Positions 8,686-18,241 of a DNA stretch of 64,000 nucleotides are shown here, piece by piece. How positions within the stretch are numbered: the first letter of the stretch is position 1; each line of letters begins with the position of its first letter. The stretch lies in contig NZ_JAKZLA010000007.1 in NCBI RefSeq assembly GCF_022808775.1, forward strand, positions 161,054 to 225,053, in the 5' to 3' direction. Both the position numbers and the translations under genes were made by a program. Origin of the DNA: Geothrix terrae (GTDB lineage: Bacteria; Acidobacteriota; Holophagae; Holophagales; Holophagaceae). A model generated the notes under the pieces. It ran no database searches. It was given only the letters and a program-made list of their open reading frames with translations, and was not told the DNA's origin.

Positions 8686-9312
8686 CTAGGCCTCCTGCTT
8701 GATGACGATGTACCCACCCTTGGGGCCGGGGACGGCGCCCTTGATGAGCAGCAGGTTGTTCTCGGCGTCCACCTTGGCGATCTCCAGGTTGCGCACGGTC
8801 ACCTGGGCGTCGCCCATGTGGCCGGCCATGCGCATGCCGGGGAACACGCGGCTGGGATAGCTCGATCCGCCGATGGAACCGGGGGCGCGGTGGAACATGG
8901 AGCCGTGGGTCGCGCGGCCGCCGGCGAAGTGGTGCCGCTTGATGACGCCGGCGAAGCCCTTGCCCTTGCTGATGCCGGTGACGTTCACCTTGGTCTTCGC
9001 CTCGAAGGCGCTGGCCAGGACGCTGTCGCCTGGCTTGGACGTGTCAGCCGCGTCCACCTTGATCTCGCGCAGCACGCGGACCGGAGCGACGCCCTGCTTC
9101 TCGCAGTGGCCCTTCTCGGCCTTGGAGGCGCGCTTGCCGCCGTTGGGGTCCACGTAGCCGATCTGCACGGCCTCGTAGCCATCCTTGGCGGAGGTCTTGC
9201 GCATCACGACCACGCAGGGGCCGGCCTGGATGACGGTCACGGGGACGATCTGGCCCTGCTCATTGAAGATCTGGGTCATCCCCAGCTTCTTGCCGATGAT
9301 TCCTTTGGACAT
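8686..9312 (-). CDS. rplC: 50S ribosomal protein L3
   Basis: L3 is an early 50S assembly protein beside the peptidyl-transferase centre. The start MSKGIIGKKLGMTQIFNEQG is the family start and has GGGGGGAG just upstream; a longer open frame upstream is not coding. Motifs include GKGFAGVIKRHHFAGGRATH and MFHRAPGSIGGSSYPSRVFP. The length of 208 residues is normal. Confidence 0.97.
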   Translation of the reverse strand: MSKGIIGKKLGMTQIFNEQGQIVPVTVIQAGPCVVVMRKTSAKDGYEAVQIGYVDPNGGKRASKAEKGHCEKQGVAPVRVLREIKVDAADTSKPGDSVLASAFEAKTKVNVTGISKGKGFAGVIKRHHFAGGRATHGSMFHRAPGSIGGSSYPSRVFPGMRMAGHMGDAQVTVRNLEIAKVDAENNLLLIKGAVPGPKGGYIVIKQEA

Positions 9313-9326
9313 GTTTTCTCCCCCCT

Positions 9327-9653
9327 CTACCGGTTGCCCTGACGGCTGAAGACCTTGATCTCCACGTCGACGCCAGCGGGCAGGTCCAGGCGCATGAGAG
9401 TGTCCACGGTGTTCTGGGTCGGGTTCAGGATGTCGAGCAGCCGCTTGTGCGTGCGGATCTCGAACTGGTCCCGGCTCTTCTTGTCCACGTGGGGGGAACG
9501 GTTCACGGTGTACTTGTTCGTCCGGGTGGGGAGGGGAATCGGTCCCGCCACCTGGGCGCCCGTGCGCTTGGCGGTGTCCACGATCTCGCGGGTGCTCTGA
9601 TCGAGCAGACGGTGGTCGAAGGCACGCAAACGGATGCGGATGTTGTCTTTCAT
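9327..9653 (-). CDS. rpsJ: 30S ribosomal protein S10
   Basis: S10 is a 30S head protein and NusB partner in antitermination. I start at [20 protein letters not shown]; the frame stays open upstream but without family similarity. Marks include [20 protein letters not shown] and [20 protein letters not shown]. At 108 residues it is a few residues longer than usual at the C-terminus. It is the first gene of the S10 operon. Confidence 0.97.
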   Translation of the reverse strand: MKDNIRIRLRAFDHRLLDQSTREIVDTAKRTGAQVAGPIPLPTRTNKYTVNRSPHVDKKSRDQFEIRTHKRLLDILNPTQNTVDTLMRLDLPAGVDVEIKVFSRQGNR

Positions 9654-9742
9654 GCTCACTCCATTGGGACGGGGACCGTCCATAGACGTGGGGCGCTGAC
9701 CGCCCATGTAAATCCGTCCCAACGACAGGGACAGGGCTGATC

Positions 9743-9770
9743 AGCATAACAAAAGCCGCTGCAAATTCAA
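9743..9770 (-). promoter_or_regulatory. Possible promoter of the S10 operon
   Basis: On the minus strand TTGAAT (9765-9770) and TATGCT (9743-9748) are separated by 16 bases, each matching four of six consensus positions. They lie about 90 bases upstream of rpsJ and overlap a putative terminator hairpin. The match is only moderate. Confidence 0.35.
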
Positions 9771-9779
9771 CGGCTTTTT
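9751..9779 (-). terminator. Possible terminator of the str operon after fusA
   Basis: AAAAGCCG (9751-9758) pairs with CGGCTTTT (9771-9778) around a 12-base loop, and the descending arm on the minus strand ends in a T-rich run. It lies about 220 bases past the fusA stop and before rpsJ. The stem is short, so efficiency is uncertain. Confidence 0.4.
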
Positions 9780-9910
9780 GAGAGAACGCACGACCTCCCG
9801 GAGGAGGAAGCGGGTGGATCAGGAGGCCCGGCAACCCGAAGGTTCGAAGGACGGCCTCACCCCCGGAGGGGCTTAAACTGCAGGTAAAACAAGAAATGAT
9901 TGTTAATGCT

Positions 9911-9992
9911 GGCGACGAGGACCGGCTTCGCCGGGCCGAGCAGCGGGGGTGCGGGGGTGTGCGCGCAGCAAAGCGGAGCGCGGGACCCCCGC
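9911..9992 (-). repeat. Structured stop-codon-proximal repeat, copy B (short form, after fusA)
   Basis: The element starts 4 bases after the fusA stop in the transcript direction. The closing stem is GCGGGGGT/ACCCCCGC (9951-9958 with 9985-9992), enclosing a GCGC-rich segment. The second hairpin is GCCGG/CCGGC with loop GAA on the minus strand (9922-9934). It lacks the GGATCTAAGG block of copies A and C. The rest of the 343-base gap to rpsJ holds the putative terminator and promoter. Confidence 0.8.
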
Positions 9993-9996
9993 GATA

Positions 9997-12105
9997 TTAC
10001 TTGGCACCCTTGACCTTGGCGATGATCTCTTCCGCCACGTTCCGGGGAGCCTCTTCGTAGTGCGAGAACTGCATGGTGTAGGTGCCGCGGCCCTGGGTCA
10101 TGGAGCGCAGAGTCGTGGAGTAGGCGAACATCTCGGCCAGGGGCACCTTGGAGGTGATGACCTTGGAGCCGGAACGCTCCTCCATGTTCTCGATGCGGCC
10201 ACGACGGCTGTTCAGGTTGCCGATGACGTCGCCCATGTAGTCCTCGGGGGTCTCGACTTCCACGGCCATGATGGGCTCGAGGATCACGGGGCTGGCCTTT
10301 TCGCAGCCGGCCTTGAAGCCCATGGAACCGGCGATCTTGAAGGCCATTTCGTTGGAGTCCACTTCGTGGAAGCTGCCGTCGTAGATGGTCACCTTGATGT
10401 CCACCACGGGGTAGCCCGCGAGGACGCCGGAGTGCATGGCCTCCTGGATGCCTTCGTCGGTGGGCTTGATGTATTCCTTGGGAACCACGCCGCCCTTGAT
10501 CTCGTTGATGAACTCGTAGCCCTTGCCGACCTCATTGGGCTCGACGATGAGCTTGACGTGGCCGTACTGGCCGCGGCCGCCGGACTGGCGCACGAACTTG
10601 CCCTCGGACTCCACCCGCTTGCGGATGGTCTCGCGGTAGGCCACCTGGGGCTTGCCCACGTTGGCCTCGACCTTGAACTCGCGCATCATGCGGTCGACGA
10701 TGATCTCGAGGTGCAGCTCGCCCATGCCGGCGATGATGGTCTGGTTGGTCTCGGGATCGGTCTTCACCTTGAAGGTGGGATCCTCCTGGGCCAGGCGGGC
10801 CAGGGCGATGCCCATCTTCTCCTGGTCGGCCTTGGTCTTGGGCTCGATGGCGACCTGGATCACGGGATCCGGGAAGTCCATGGACTCGAGCACCACCGGG
10901 TTGTTCTCGTCGCAGATGGTCTGGCCGGTCAGCACATCCTTCAGGCCCACGGCGGCGCCGATGTCGCCCGTGCGGACCTCCTCGATGTCCTCACGCTTGT
11001 TGGCATGCATCTGGAGGAGGCGGCCGATGCGCTCGCGGCGGCCCTTGTTGGCGTTGTAGACGCCGGAGCCGGCCGGCAGGATGCCGGAATAGACGCGCAG
11101 GAAGGCCAGGGAGCCCACGAAGGGATCCGCCATGATCTTGAAGATGAGGGCGCTGAAGGGTTCGCTGTCGTCGGCCTTGCGCTCCACCTCGTTGCCATCG
11201 CTGTCCATGCCCTTGATGGCGGGAATGTCCAGGGGCGAGGGCATGTAGCTCACCACGGCGTCGAGCATGGGCTGGACGCCCTTGTTCTTGAAGGCGGAGC
11301 CGCAGGTCATGGGCGTGAAGGCCAGCGACACGCATCCCTTGCGGATACCCTCGCGCAGCTCGGCCTCGGTCAGCTCCTCGCCGCCCAGATACTTCTCCAT
11401 GAGGTGCTCGTCGGTCTCGGCGACCATCTCGACCATCTTTTCGCGCCACTCCTTGGCGGTCTCCACCAGGTCGGCGGGGATCTCGCCGTAGAGGGTCTTG
11501 AAGCCCTTGTCGGCATCGTCGAAGGTGACAGCCTTCATGAGGATCAGATCCACCACGCCCTTGAAGTTCTCCTCGGCGCCGATGGGGATCTGGATGGGGC
11601 AGGGACGCGCCTTCAGGCGGTCCTGCATCATCTTGACGACACGGAAGAAGTCCGCGCCGGTGCGGTCCATCTTGTTCACGAAGGCCAGGCGGGGCACACC
11701 GTACTTGTCGGCCTGGCGCCACACGGTCTCGGACTGGGGCTGCACGCCGCCCACGGCGCAGAACACGGCCACGGCGCCGTCGAGCACGCGGAGGCTGCGC
11801 TCCACCTCGGCCGTGAAGTCCACGTGGCCGGGGGTGTCGATGATGTTGATGCGGTGCTCCACGCCCTTCAGCTGGCCGGTCTGGGGCGTCCAGGCGGCCG
11901 TGATGGCGGCGGAGGTGATGGTGATGCCCCGCTCCTGCTCCTGCACCATCCAGTCGGTGGTCGCGGCACCCTCATGCACCTCGCCGATCTTGTGGATCTT
12001 GCCGGTGTAGTAGAGGATGCGCTCCGTCGTGGTGGTCTTGCCGGCATCGATGTGCGCCATGATGCCGATGTTCCGGTAGCGCTCGAGGGGGGTCTGGCGG
12101 GCCAC
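9997..12105 (-). CDS. fusA: Elongation factor G
   Basis: EF-G is the GTPase that drives ribosomal translocation. The 702-residue product has the P-loop AHIDAGKT near residue 17, switch-[10 protein letters not shown], and [10 protein letters not shown] for guanine recognition. Domains II to V follow, with [14 protein letters not shown] in domain III and [16 protein letters not shown] near the end. The length is standard. It is the third gene of the str operon; no tuf gene follows it, and its 3' side carries repeat copy B. Confidence 0.98.
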   Translation of the reverse strand: MARQTPLERYRNIGIMAHIDAGKTTTTERILYYTGKIHKIGEVHEGAATTDWMVQEQERGITITSAAITAAWTPQTGQLKGVEHRINIIDTPGHVDFTAEVERSLRVLDGAVAVFCAVGGVQPQSETVWRQADKYGVPRLAFVNKMDRTGADFFRVVKMMQDRLKARPCPIQIPIGAEENFKGVVDLILMKAVTFDDADKGFKTLYGEIPADLVETAKEWREKMVEMVAETDEHLMEKYLGGEELTEAELREGIRKGCVSLAFTPMTCGSAFKNKGVQPMLDAVVSYMPSPLDIPAIKGMDSDGNEVERKADDSEPFSALIFKIMADPFVGSLAFLRVYSGILPAGSGVYNANKGRRERIGRLLQMHANKREDIEEVRTGDIGAAVGLKDVLTGQTICDENNPVVLESMDFPDPVIQVAIEPKTKADQEKMGIALARLAQEDPTFKVKTDPETNQTIIAGMGELHLEIIVDRMMREFKVEANVGKPQVAYRETIRKRVESEGKFVRQSGGRGQYGHVKLIVEPNEVGKGYEFINEIKGGVVPKEYIKPTDEGIQEAMHSGVLAGYPVVDIKVTIYDGSFHEVDSNEMAFKIAGSMGFKAGCEKASPVILEPIMAVEVETPEDYMGDVIGNLNSRRGRIENMEERSGSKVITSKVPLAEMFAYSTTLRSMTQGRGTYTMQFSHYEEAPRNVAEEIIAKVKGAK

Positions 12106-12165
12106 AGCGGCCTCCTGAAAGGATCAATGCAGATGCGGAGTCGGGAAATGCTTCAAAGACCTTCG

Positions 12166-12198
12166 CGGAAGGAGCCGCCGGGTCGGCGGCTCCTTCCG
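12166..12198. promoter_or_regulatory. Strong hairpin between rpsG and fusA
   Basis: A perfect 14-base stem (CGGAAGGAGCCGCC and its complement, 12166-12179 and 12185-12198) with a five-base loop lies 13 bases after the rpsG stop. There is no T-run on the minus strand, so it is not a typical intrinsic terminator. It could stabilise or process the mRNA or be a regulatory site; its role is not shown by sequence. Confidence 0.6.
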
Positions 12199-12211
12199 GT
12201 CGGACGGGCTG

Positions 12212-12685
<474 letters not shown>

Positions 12686-12694
12686 TCACCTCCC

Positions 12695-13093
12695 CTACTT
12701 CTTCTTGGCCGGCGCGGCGCCAGCCTTGGGGCGCTTGGCGCCGTACTTGGAACGGGACTGGTTGCGGCCCGCGACGCCGGTGGCGTCCAGGGTGCCGCGG
12801 ACGACGTGGTAGCGCACGCCCGGCAGGTCCTTCACGCGGCCGCCGCGGATGAGCACGATGCTGTGCTCCTGCAGGTTGTGGCCCACGCCCGGGATATAGG
12901 TCGTGCACTCGATGCCGTTGGTGAGACGCACGCGGGCCACCTTACGAAGCGCGGAGTTCGGCTTCTTGGGGGTGGTGGTGAACACGCGGGTGCACACGCC
13001 ACGCTTCTGCGGGCAGGCGTCGAGCGCGGGGCTCTTCGTCTTGTTCTGGAACGTCTTCCGCCCGAGGCGGATCAGCTGATTGATGGTAGGCAC
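12695..13093 (-). CDS. rpsL: 30S ribosomal protein S12 (GTG start)
   Basis: S12 controls decoding fidelity and is the streptomycin-resistance locus. The family start [12 protein letters not shown] is preceded here by GTG at 13091-13093 with GGAGG five bases upstream, so I take this GTG rather than an ATG seven codons earlier. Marks include [20 protein letters not shown] and [20 protein letters not shown]; the position-43 and -88 type lysines are wild-type (TPKKPNS, RVKDLPG). The product is 132 residues with a basic Ala-Lys tail. Confidence 0.96.
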   Translation of the reverse strand: MPTINQLIRLGRKTFQNKTKSPALDACPQKRGVCTRVFTTTPKKPNSALRKVARVRLTNGIECTTYIPGVGHNLQEHSIVLIRGGRVKDLPGVRYHVVRGTLDATGVAGRNQSRSKYGAKRPKAGAAPAKKK

Positions 13094-13216
13094 ACCATCC
13101 TCCAAGGAAGGCACCGGTGGATCCGGGCCTGGGCCCGAGAGGTTCGCCGCGATGGAGGCTCCGGAGAACGTCGGACGGATGAAATCCTGCGCCGGCCCAC
13201 GGGGCCGGAACCATCT

Positions 13217-13244
13217 AGGCTATCGGAAATGCCCTGAAAGTCAA
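13217..13244 (-). promoter_or_regulatory. Probable promoter of the str operon
   Basis: TTGACT (13239-13244) and TAGCCT (13217-13222) on the minus strand are 16 bases apart, about 125 bases upstream of rpsL and just past the stop codon of the upstream gene. The -35 box matches five of six consensus bases. Confidence 0.5.
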
Positions 13245-13248
13245 CGCA

Positions 13249-13512
13249 TCAACCGGCGAACGGGCATCCGCACGCCCCGCCCGCGCAGCCGCCCGAAGAA
13301 GCGGGCGAGGAGGGGGCCGGGGACGCGGGTTCGGAGGCCGATCCCTTGAACCAGCCGCCGCCCACCAGGGAGAAGGCCGAGACCGAGATCTGGCGCTTCA
13401 TGCCCTCGGGGGCCCCGCACGCCGGACAAGCATGCGCCTGGGGCGCAGACAGGCTCTCGAGCTTCTCTTCGGGCTTCCCGCAAGCTTCACATCGGTATTC
13501 GTAGAGGGGCAT
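13249..13512 (-). CDS. FmdB-type zinc-ribbon protein
   Basis: Small protein of about 87 residues starting [13 protein letters not shown] with an AAGGA ribosome-binding site. The N-terminal FmdB-like zinc ribbon has two CxxC pairs (CEAC, CPAC). The second half is a low-complexity Ser/Pro/Ala stretch ending in a Gly/Cys-rich tail, [14 protein letters not shown]. FmdB-family proteins are predicted regulatory zinc-ribbon proteins with no settled general function. It is divergent from the heptose adenylyltransferase gene. Confidence 0.85.
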   Translation of the reverse strand: MPLYEYRCEACGKPEEKLESLSAPQAHACPACGAPEGMKRQISVSAFSLVGGGWFKGSASEPASPAPSSPASSGGCAGGACGCPFAG

Positions 13513-13549
13513 GGCATCCTTCTCCAGACAGGCACTTCCGCAGGTCTCC

Positions 13550-13578
13550 ACTATATTCCCTTCTAAGCATGTTGTCAT
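13550..13578 (-). promoter_or_regulatory. Probable promoter of the FmdB-type gene
   Basis: On the minus strand ATGACA (13573-13578) and TATAGT (13550-13555), each five of six to consensus, are 17 bases apart and lie about 40 bases upstream of the start codon at 13512. The same AT-rich core reads TATATT on the plus strand (13552-13557), only 12 bases before the next gene's ATG. Confidence 0.5.
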
Positions 13579-14066
13579 CCTCCCGTTTCTTCCCCTCTGC
13601 CCAGGCCTTCCTGGAAGCCGTGCCGCGTCCCGGACGGCTCTGCTTCACCAATGGCTGCTTCGACCTGATCCACCCCGGCCACGTGCAGTACCTCGCCGAG
13701 GCCCGCGCCCTGGGCGACTTCCTCGTGGTGGGCCTCAACAGCGACGCCTCCGTGGCGCGGCTCAAGGGCCCGGGCCGCCCCCTCCAGGACGAGGCCGCCC
13801 GCGCCGCCATCCTGCTGGGACTGCGCAGCGTGGACGCCGTGGTCCTCTTCCACGAGGACACGCCGCTGGAACTCATCCGCGCCCTCCAGCCCGATGTGCT
13901 GGTGAAGGGCGGCGACTACACGCCTGACACCGTGGTGGGACGCGAGATCGTGGAGGGACACGGGGGGAAGCTGGTCCTCCTGCCCTTCCTCCCGGGCCAC
14001 AGCACCTCGCGCATCGAGCAGCGGATCCGCAGCGGGCGCGGCGTCACGCTCGAGCCCCGCGCATAG
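13569..14066 (+). CDS. rfaE2: D-glycero-beta-D-manno-heptose 1-phosphate adenylyltransferase
   Basis: Nucleotidyltransferase that activates heptose 1-phosphate to ADP-heptose for LPS inner core. The 165-residue protein matches the stand-alone C-terminal half of Hld[21 protein letters not shown] contains the HxGH motif, followed by [18 protein letters not shown] and the VKGGDY signature. The separate HldA-type kinase is not in the window. No ribosome-binding site is visible before the ATG, and a TATATT lies 12 bases upstream, so a leaderless transcript is possible. Confidence 0.93.
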   Translation: MLSSSRFFPSAQAFLEAVPRPGRLCFTNGCFDLIHPGHVQYLAEARALGDFLVVGLNSDASVARLKGPGRPLQDEAARAAILLGLRSVDAVVLFHEDTPLELIRALQPDVLVKGGDYTPDTVVGREIVEGHGGKLVLLPFLPGHSTSRIEQRIRSGRGVTLEPRA

Positions 14067-14149
14067 ATCCTTCGGATGATCCAATTGTGACGGTACCTCG
14101 CTAGGCTGGGACCGGCCTCACACCGGGGCCCGCCATTGTCGGAGGTCTC

Positions 14150-14725
14150 ATGCGTCACCGCGTTGCCCTTGCCCTCGCCCTTCTGGGCCTGCCCCTTGCC
14201 GCCCAGGACATCACCGGCGGCCTGCAGACGGGGCTCTCTCTGCCGGTCGGGGACCTGAAGGACAAGACCGATTTCGGCACCAACCAGTTCTTCGGCGCCC
14301 ACATCGGCGGTCACCTGGACTTCAACATCACCTCCCACCATCAGGTCCGCGCCCAGCTGACCTACCACAGCCTTCCGGGCTCAGGCTGGGGCGGCCCGGC
14401 TGATGTCAACAACGACTTCAAGATCCTGCAGATTGGCGCCGACTGGGTCTACAACTTCCAGAGCCCGAACCAGGGCTGGTACACCATCGCCGGCGCTTCC
14501 CTGAACAGCGTCAAGGACGATTACAGCGGAAACGGCTTCAGCGGCAGCGCCAGCCAGAGCGGCAAGCTCGGCCTGCGCGGCGGCGGCGGCTACACCTTCA
14601 ACAAGATGTTCTCCCTCGAAGGTTCCCTGAACCAGGTCTTCGTGGACAAGAACGGCAACGACGGCTTCGGCTTCGACACCGCCACCTGGCTCCAGGTCAG
14701 CGCTGTGTTCCGGTTCGGGCGGTAG
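14150..14725 (+). CDS. Small outer-membrane beta-barrel protein (OmpW/opacity-like)
   Basis: A 191-residue secreted protein with a signal peptide (MRHRVALALALLGLPLAAQ) and GGAGG upstream. The mature part alternates polar and hydrophobic residues in about eight strands and ends in an aromatic plus arginine pattern (VSAVFRFGR), typical of eight-stranded barrels. The function is not known. It ends at a strong bidirectional terminator shared with the convergent glutamine synthetase gene. Confidence 0.75.
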   Translation: MRHRVALALALLGLPLAAQDITGGLQTGLSLPVGDLKDKTDFGTNQFFGAHIGGHLDFNITSHHQVRAQLTYHSLPGSGWGGPADVNNDFKILQIGADWVYNFQSPNQGWYTIAGASLNSVKDDYSGNGFSGSASQSGKLGLRGGGGYTFNKMFSLEGSLNQVFVDKNGNDGFGFDTATWLQVSAVFRFGR

Positions 14726-14736
14726 CCTCCGTTCCA

Positions 14737-14778
14737 CCCATGAAAAACGGGCCGCGATCGCGGCCCGTTTTTCATGGG
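14737..14778. terminator. Bidirectional intrinsic terminator
   Basis: A perfect 42-base palindrome: the arm CCCATGAAAAACGGGCCGCG reads into ATCGCG and its complement, giving GGGCCGCG/CGCGGCCC flanked by A5 on one side and T5 on the other. It serves both the outer-membrane protein gene on the left and the convergent glutamine synthetase gene on the right. Confidence 0.95.
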
Positions 14779-14790
14779 AACTGGGAAAAG

Positions 14791-16950
14791 CTAGAGCAGT
14801 GGCGACAGCAGCTGCCAGTACTTGGGCAGGGGCCAGAGGTCGGCGTCGCAGGCCTCCTCCAGGTGATCCAGCACCTCGCGCAGGGCGTGCTTGGCTTCAT
14901 TCACCTTCTGGCCGAAGGCCTCGGTCCTGGCGTGCAGGTCCTCGATGGCGTCCGCCTCGGCCAGGGCGACCTTCATGGAGGAAAGGCGCGACTGGGCCTC
15001 GCCAGCGAGGGTGGCCTGGGCCTGGAGCGAGGCCTTCAGGGTCTCGGGCACCGCGATGCCGGCGGCCGCCAGCCTGCCGAGGCTCTTGGCCCGGGCCCCC
15101 AGGTCCGCCGTGATGGAGGGCAGGATCTGGGTCTCCGCCATCTCGCGCAGCACCTGCGTTTCGATGGCGATGGCCTTCTGATACTGCTCGTGGCGGATGT
15201 GGATGCGGGATTCCAGCTCCCCCTCGGACAAGATGCCCTGCTTGGAGAATACGGCCTTGGCCGCGGCGTTCTCCCAGATGTGCAGGGCCGCCACCGTATC
15301 CTTGGCGTGGGGAAGACCGCGACGCTCGGCCTCGACCTTCCAGTCCTCCGAGTAGCCATTGCCTTCGAAGCGGATGGACTTGGTCTCGATGATGGCCTCG
15401 CGCACCACGGACAGGACGGCCGCGCGGTGTTCCTTGCCGGCCTTGATCTCGGCGTCCAGCTTGGCGTTCAGCCCTTCCAACGCCTCGGCCACGGCGGCGT
15501 TGATCACCGTCAGCGGCAGGGCGATGGGCTGGCTGGAGCCCACGGCCCGGAACTCGAACTTGTTGCCCGTGAAGGCGAAAGGGCTGGTGCGATTGCGGTC
15601 CGTGGCGTCCTTCTCGATGCGGGGCAGGTTGCCGATGCCGAGATCCAGGATGCGCTGGGAGGAGGCGTCCGCGGCCGCGCCCTTCTCGATGGCGTCGAGG
15701 ATGTGGCTGAGCTGGGCGCCAAGGAACACGGACATGATGGCCGGCGGCGCCTCGTTGGCGCCCAGGCGGTGGTCGTTGCCGGCGCTGGCGATGGCGGCGC
15801 GGAGCAGGCCGCCGTGGGTGTGGATGGCCTTCAGGGTGGCGCTGAGGAAGTAGAGGAACTGCAGATTCTCTTCGGGCGTCTGCCCGGGCTCCAGCAGGTT
15901 CTGGCCCTCGTCCGTGGCCAGGCTCCAGTTCACGTGCTTGCCGCTGCCGTTGACGCCGGCGAAGGGCTTTTCATGAAGGAGGATGGCCAGGCCGTGGCGC
16001 TCGCCCACGGACTTGAGGATCTCCATGAGCAGCTGGTTGTGGTCGCTCGCGATGTTGGCGGCCTCGTAGATGGGCGCGATCTCGAACTGGTTGGGCGCCA
16101 CCTCGTTGTGGCGGGTCTTGGCGGGGATGCCCAACTTGAAGCACTCCAGCTCGACCTCCTGCATGAAGCCGAGGACCCGCTCCTTGATGCTGCCGAAGTA
16201 GTGGTCCTCCAGCTCCTGGCCCTTGGGCGGCTTGGCGCCCTGGAGCGTGCGGTTGGCGAACATGAGGTCCGGCCGCTGCTGGGCCAGCTCCAGGTCCACG
16301 GCGAAGTACTCCTGCTCGGGGCCGCACTGGGCCACCACCGCGTCCGCGGCCACGCCGAAGTGGGCCAGGCCCTCGCTGGCGCGCCGGGAGACCACCTCCA
16401 TGGACCGCAGCAGGGGCACCTTGTGGTCCAGGGCCTCGCCGTGGTACCCCACGAAGGCCGTGGGGATGCAGAGGGTCTTGCCGATGGGGCCTTCGATGAG
16501 GAAGGCCGGGCTGGCCGGATCCCAGGCCGTGTAGCCGCGGGCCTCGAAGGTCGCGCGCAGGCCGCCCGAAGGGAAGGAGCTGGCGTCGGGCTCGCCCTGG
16601 ATGAGCTGGCTGCCGCTGAAGCGTTCGATGACCTGGCCCGGCTCGTCCCAGGCGATGAAGGCGTCGTGCTTCTCGGCGGTGGCGCCGGTCATGGGCAGGA
16701 ACCAGTGGGTGAAGTGGGTGCAACCCTGCTCCAGCGCCCAGTCCTTCATGGCCTGGGCCACGCTCTTGGCCACCTCCGGCGACAGGGCCTCGCCGCGCTT
16801 CAGCGCCTGGCGGTAGGCCTTGTAGACATCCTTCTGCAGGCGGTCGCGCATGGTCCGCTCGCTGAAGGTGTTGCAGCCGAAGTACTGGCTGATCTTGGTC
16901 TGGTCCAGCCGTGAGATGCTGGAAGTGTCTGGCGCCGGCGCCTTGGCCAT
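14791..16950 (-). CDS. glnN: Glutamine synthetase type III
   Basis: Catalyses ATP-dependent amidation of glutamate. At 719 residues it is the long GSIII class, not GSI (about 470). Marks are the N-terminal FGCNTFSERTMRDRL, the HFTHWFLPMTGATAEKHDAF metal and substrate region, SGKHVNWSLATDEGQNLL near residue 320, and the NRTSPFAFTGNKFEFRAVGS block near residue 435. GGGGGGA precedes the ATG. It stands alone, so regulation by neighbours is not evident; a short hairpin lies in its leader. Confidence 0.97.
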   Translation of the reverse strand: MAKAPAPDTSSISRLDQTKISQYFGCNTFSERTMRDRLQKDVYKAYRQALKRGEALSPEVAKSVAQAMKDWALEQGCTHFTHWFLPMTGATAEKHDAFIAWDEPGQVIERFSGSQLIQGEPDASSFPSGGLRATFEARGYTAWDPASPAFLIEGPIGKTLCIPTAFVGYHGEALDHKVPLLRSMEVVSRRASEGLAHFGVAADAVVAQCGPEQEYFAVDLELAQQRPDLMFANRTLQGAKPPKGQELEDHYFGSIKERVLGFMQEVELECFKLGIPAKTRHNEVAPNQFEIAPIYEAANIASDHNQLLMEILKSVGERHGLAILLHEKPFAGVNGSGKHVNWSLATDEGQNLLEPGQTPEENLQFLYFLSATLKAIHTHGGLLRAAIASAGNDHRLGANEAPPAIMSVFLGAQLSHILDAIEKGAAADASSQRILDLGIGNLPRIEKDATDRNRTSPFAFTGNKFEFRAVGSSQPIALPLTVINAAVAEALEGLNAKLDAEIKAGKEHRAAVLSVVREAIIETKSIRFEGNGYSEDWKVEAERRGLPHAKDTVAALHIWENAAAKAVFSKQGILSEGELESRIHIRHEQYQKAIAIETQVLREMAETQILPSITADLGARAKSLGRLAAAGIAVPETLKASLQAQATLAGEAQSRLSSMKVALAEADAIEDLHARTEAFGQKVNEAKHALREVLDHLEEACDADLWPLPKYWQLLSPLL

Positions 16951-16978
16951 GTGTCCCCCCTTCGGACGGTGGTGAAAG

Positions 16979-17263
16979 ATGACTGTAAATACAAAAGGAC
17001 CGATGTCCGCCCCTCGGGGGCAGCCATCGGATTCCCATGTCCACCTGGATCCTGCGATCCATCTCCAGGGTAGCGGAATCCCCCTTGTGGCAACAGATTT
17101 TCCCGTCTGCGGACGGGCTCTTTTTCTCCTGGGGGACCTCCAGAAGCGGCAGGAAGGGCTTCCCCGTCCCGCCGCCCTGGCCTGGGAACGGGCGGCCTTC
17201 GCCGCCGTCTTCGACGACCCGGGTCCGGGACAGCGGATCCGCCGGTTCCTTGAGAAGGCCTAG
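16979..17263 (+). CDS. Doubtful small frame before nadA, possible gene remnant
   Basis: An open frame of up to 94 codons occupies the 316-base gap between glnN and nadA and ends 3 bases before nadA. Its second half (from about 17100) has the high GC third position of real genes here, and the end, FAAVFDDPGPGQRIRRFLEK, loosely recalls the C-terminus of enoyl-CoA hydratases. The first half overlaps the glnN promoter region and does not look coding. It could be a decayed fragment or chance. Confidence 0.25.
   Translation: MTVNTKGPMSAPRGQPSDSHVHLDPAIHLQGSGIPLVATDFPVCGRALFLLGDLQKRQEGLPRPAALAWERAAFAAVFDDPGPGQRIRRFLEKA
17002..17028 (-). promoter_or_regulatory. Small hairpin in the glutamine synthetase leader region
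   Basis: On the minus strand GATG and CATC flank an inner GCCCC/GGGGC stem with loop CGA, about 52 bases upstream of the glnN start. It does not match a glutamine riboswitch I know. It might sit before the transcription start. Confidence 0.3.
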
Positions 17264-17266
17264 AAT

Positions 17267-18241
17267 ATGAGCATGGACCTGACCGCCCCCTACGTCCCCA
17301 ACCTCGAGAGCATCCCCGCGGGCCTCGATCTGCCCGCCGAGATCCGGCGGCTGAAGGCCGAGCGGCGGGCCGTCCTTCTGGCCCACTACTACCAGGAACC
17401 GGAGATCCAGGATCTGGCGGACTTTGTGGGCGACAGCCTCCAGCTCAGCCAGCAGGCCGCCAGGGCCGACGCGGACGTCATCGCCTTCTGCGGCGTCCAC
17501 TTCATGGCCGAGACCGCCAAGATCCTCAACCCCGGCAAGACCGTGGTCATCCCCGACATGGATGCCGGCTGCAGCCTGGCGGACCGGTGCCCGGCGGACT
17601 ACTTCGCCGAGTGGCTGAAGCAGTACCCCGATCACGACGTGGTGAGCTACATCAACTGCTCCGCGGGCGTGAAGGCGCTCAGCACGGTCATCTGCACCAG
17701 CAGCAACGCCGTGCGCGTGGTCGAGAGCCTCCCCAAGGACCGCAAGATCGTCTTCGCGCCGGACCGGCACCTGGGCAAGTGGGTGATGCAGCAGACGGGC
17801 CGCGACATGGTGCTGTTCCCGGGTTTCTGCATCGTCCACGAGCAGTTCACGGCCAAGCGCCTGGCGGCCCTCAAGGCCCAGCACCCGGAGGCCAAGCTCA
17901 TCGCCCATCCCGAGTGCGACGCCACCGTGAGCCAGCTGGCGGATTTCGTGGGCTCCACGGCCGCCCTGCTGAACTACGTGGCCAAGGACAGCGCCAAAGC
18001 CTTCATCGTCGCCACCGAGGCCGGCATCCTCCACCAGATGCGCCGGCGGCGGCCCGACGCCGAGCTGATTCCCGCCCCGGCGGACAGCGGCTGCAACTGC
18101 AGCCTCTGCCCTTACATGAAGCTCAACAGCCTGGAGAAGCTCTACCTCTGCCTGCGGGACCTCCAGCCGGAGATCCGCCTGGACGAGGCGGTGCGCCTGA
18201 AGGCCCTGAAGCCCCTGGAGCGGATGCTGGCCCTGGGTTAG
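17267..18241 (+). CDS. nadA: Quinolinate synthase
   Basis: Condenses iminoaspartate with dihydroxyacetone phosphate to quinolinate for NAD synthesis. The 324-residue product has the three-domain NadA pattern: [20 protein letters not shown] near residue 40, the first cluster cysteine in [12 protein letters not shown], a conserved INCSAGVKA, and the last ligand region [20 protein letters not shown]. These support a [4Fe-4S] cluster. No nadB or nadC is adjacent. Its TAG stop borrows its last base from the inverted-repeat element that follows. Confidence 0.97.
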   Translation: MSMDLTAPYVPNLESIPAGLDLPAEIRRLKAERRAVLLAHYYQEPEIQDLADFVGDSLQLSQQAARADADVIAFCGVHFMAETAKILNPGKTVVIPDMDAGCSLADRCPADYFAEWLKQYPDHDVVSYINCSAGVKALSTVICTSSNAVRVVESLPKDRKIVFAPDRHLGKWVMQQTGRDMVLFPGFCIVHEQFTAKRLAALKAQHPEAKLIAHPECDATVSQLADFVGSTAALLNYVAKDSAKAFIVATEAGILHQMRRRRPDAELIPAPADSGCNCSLCPYMKLNSLEKLYLCLRDLQPEIRLDEAVRLKALKPLERMLALG

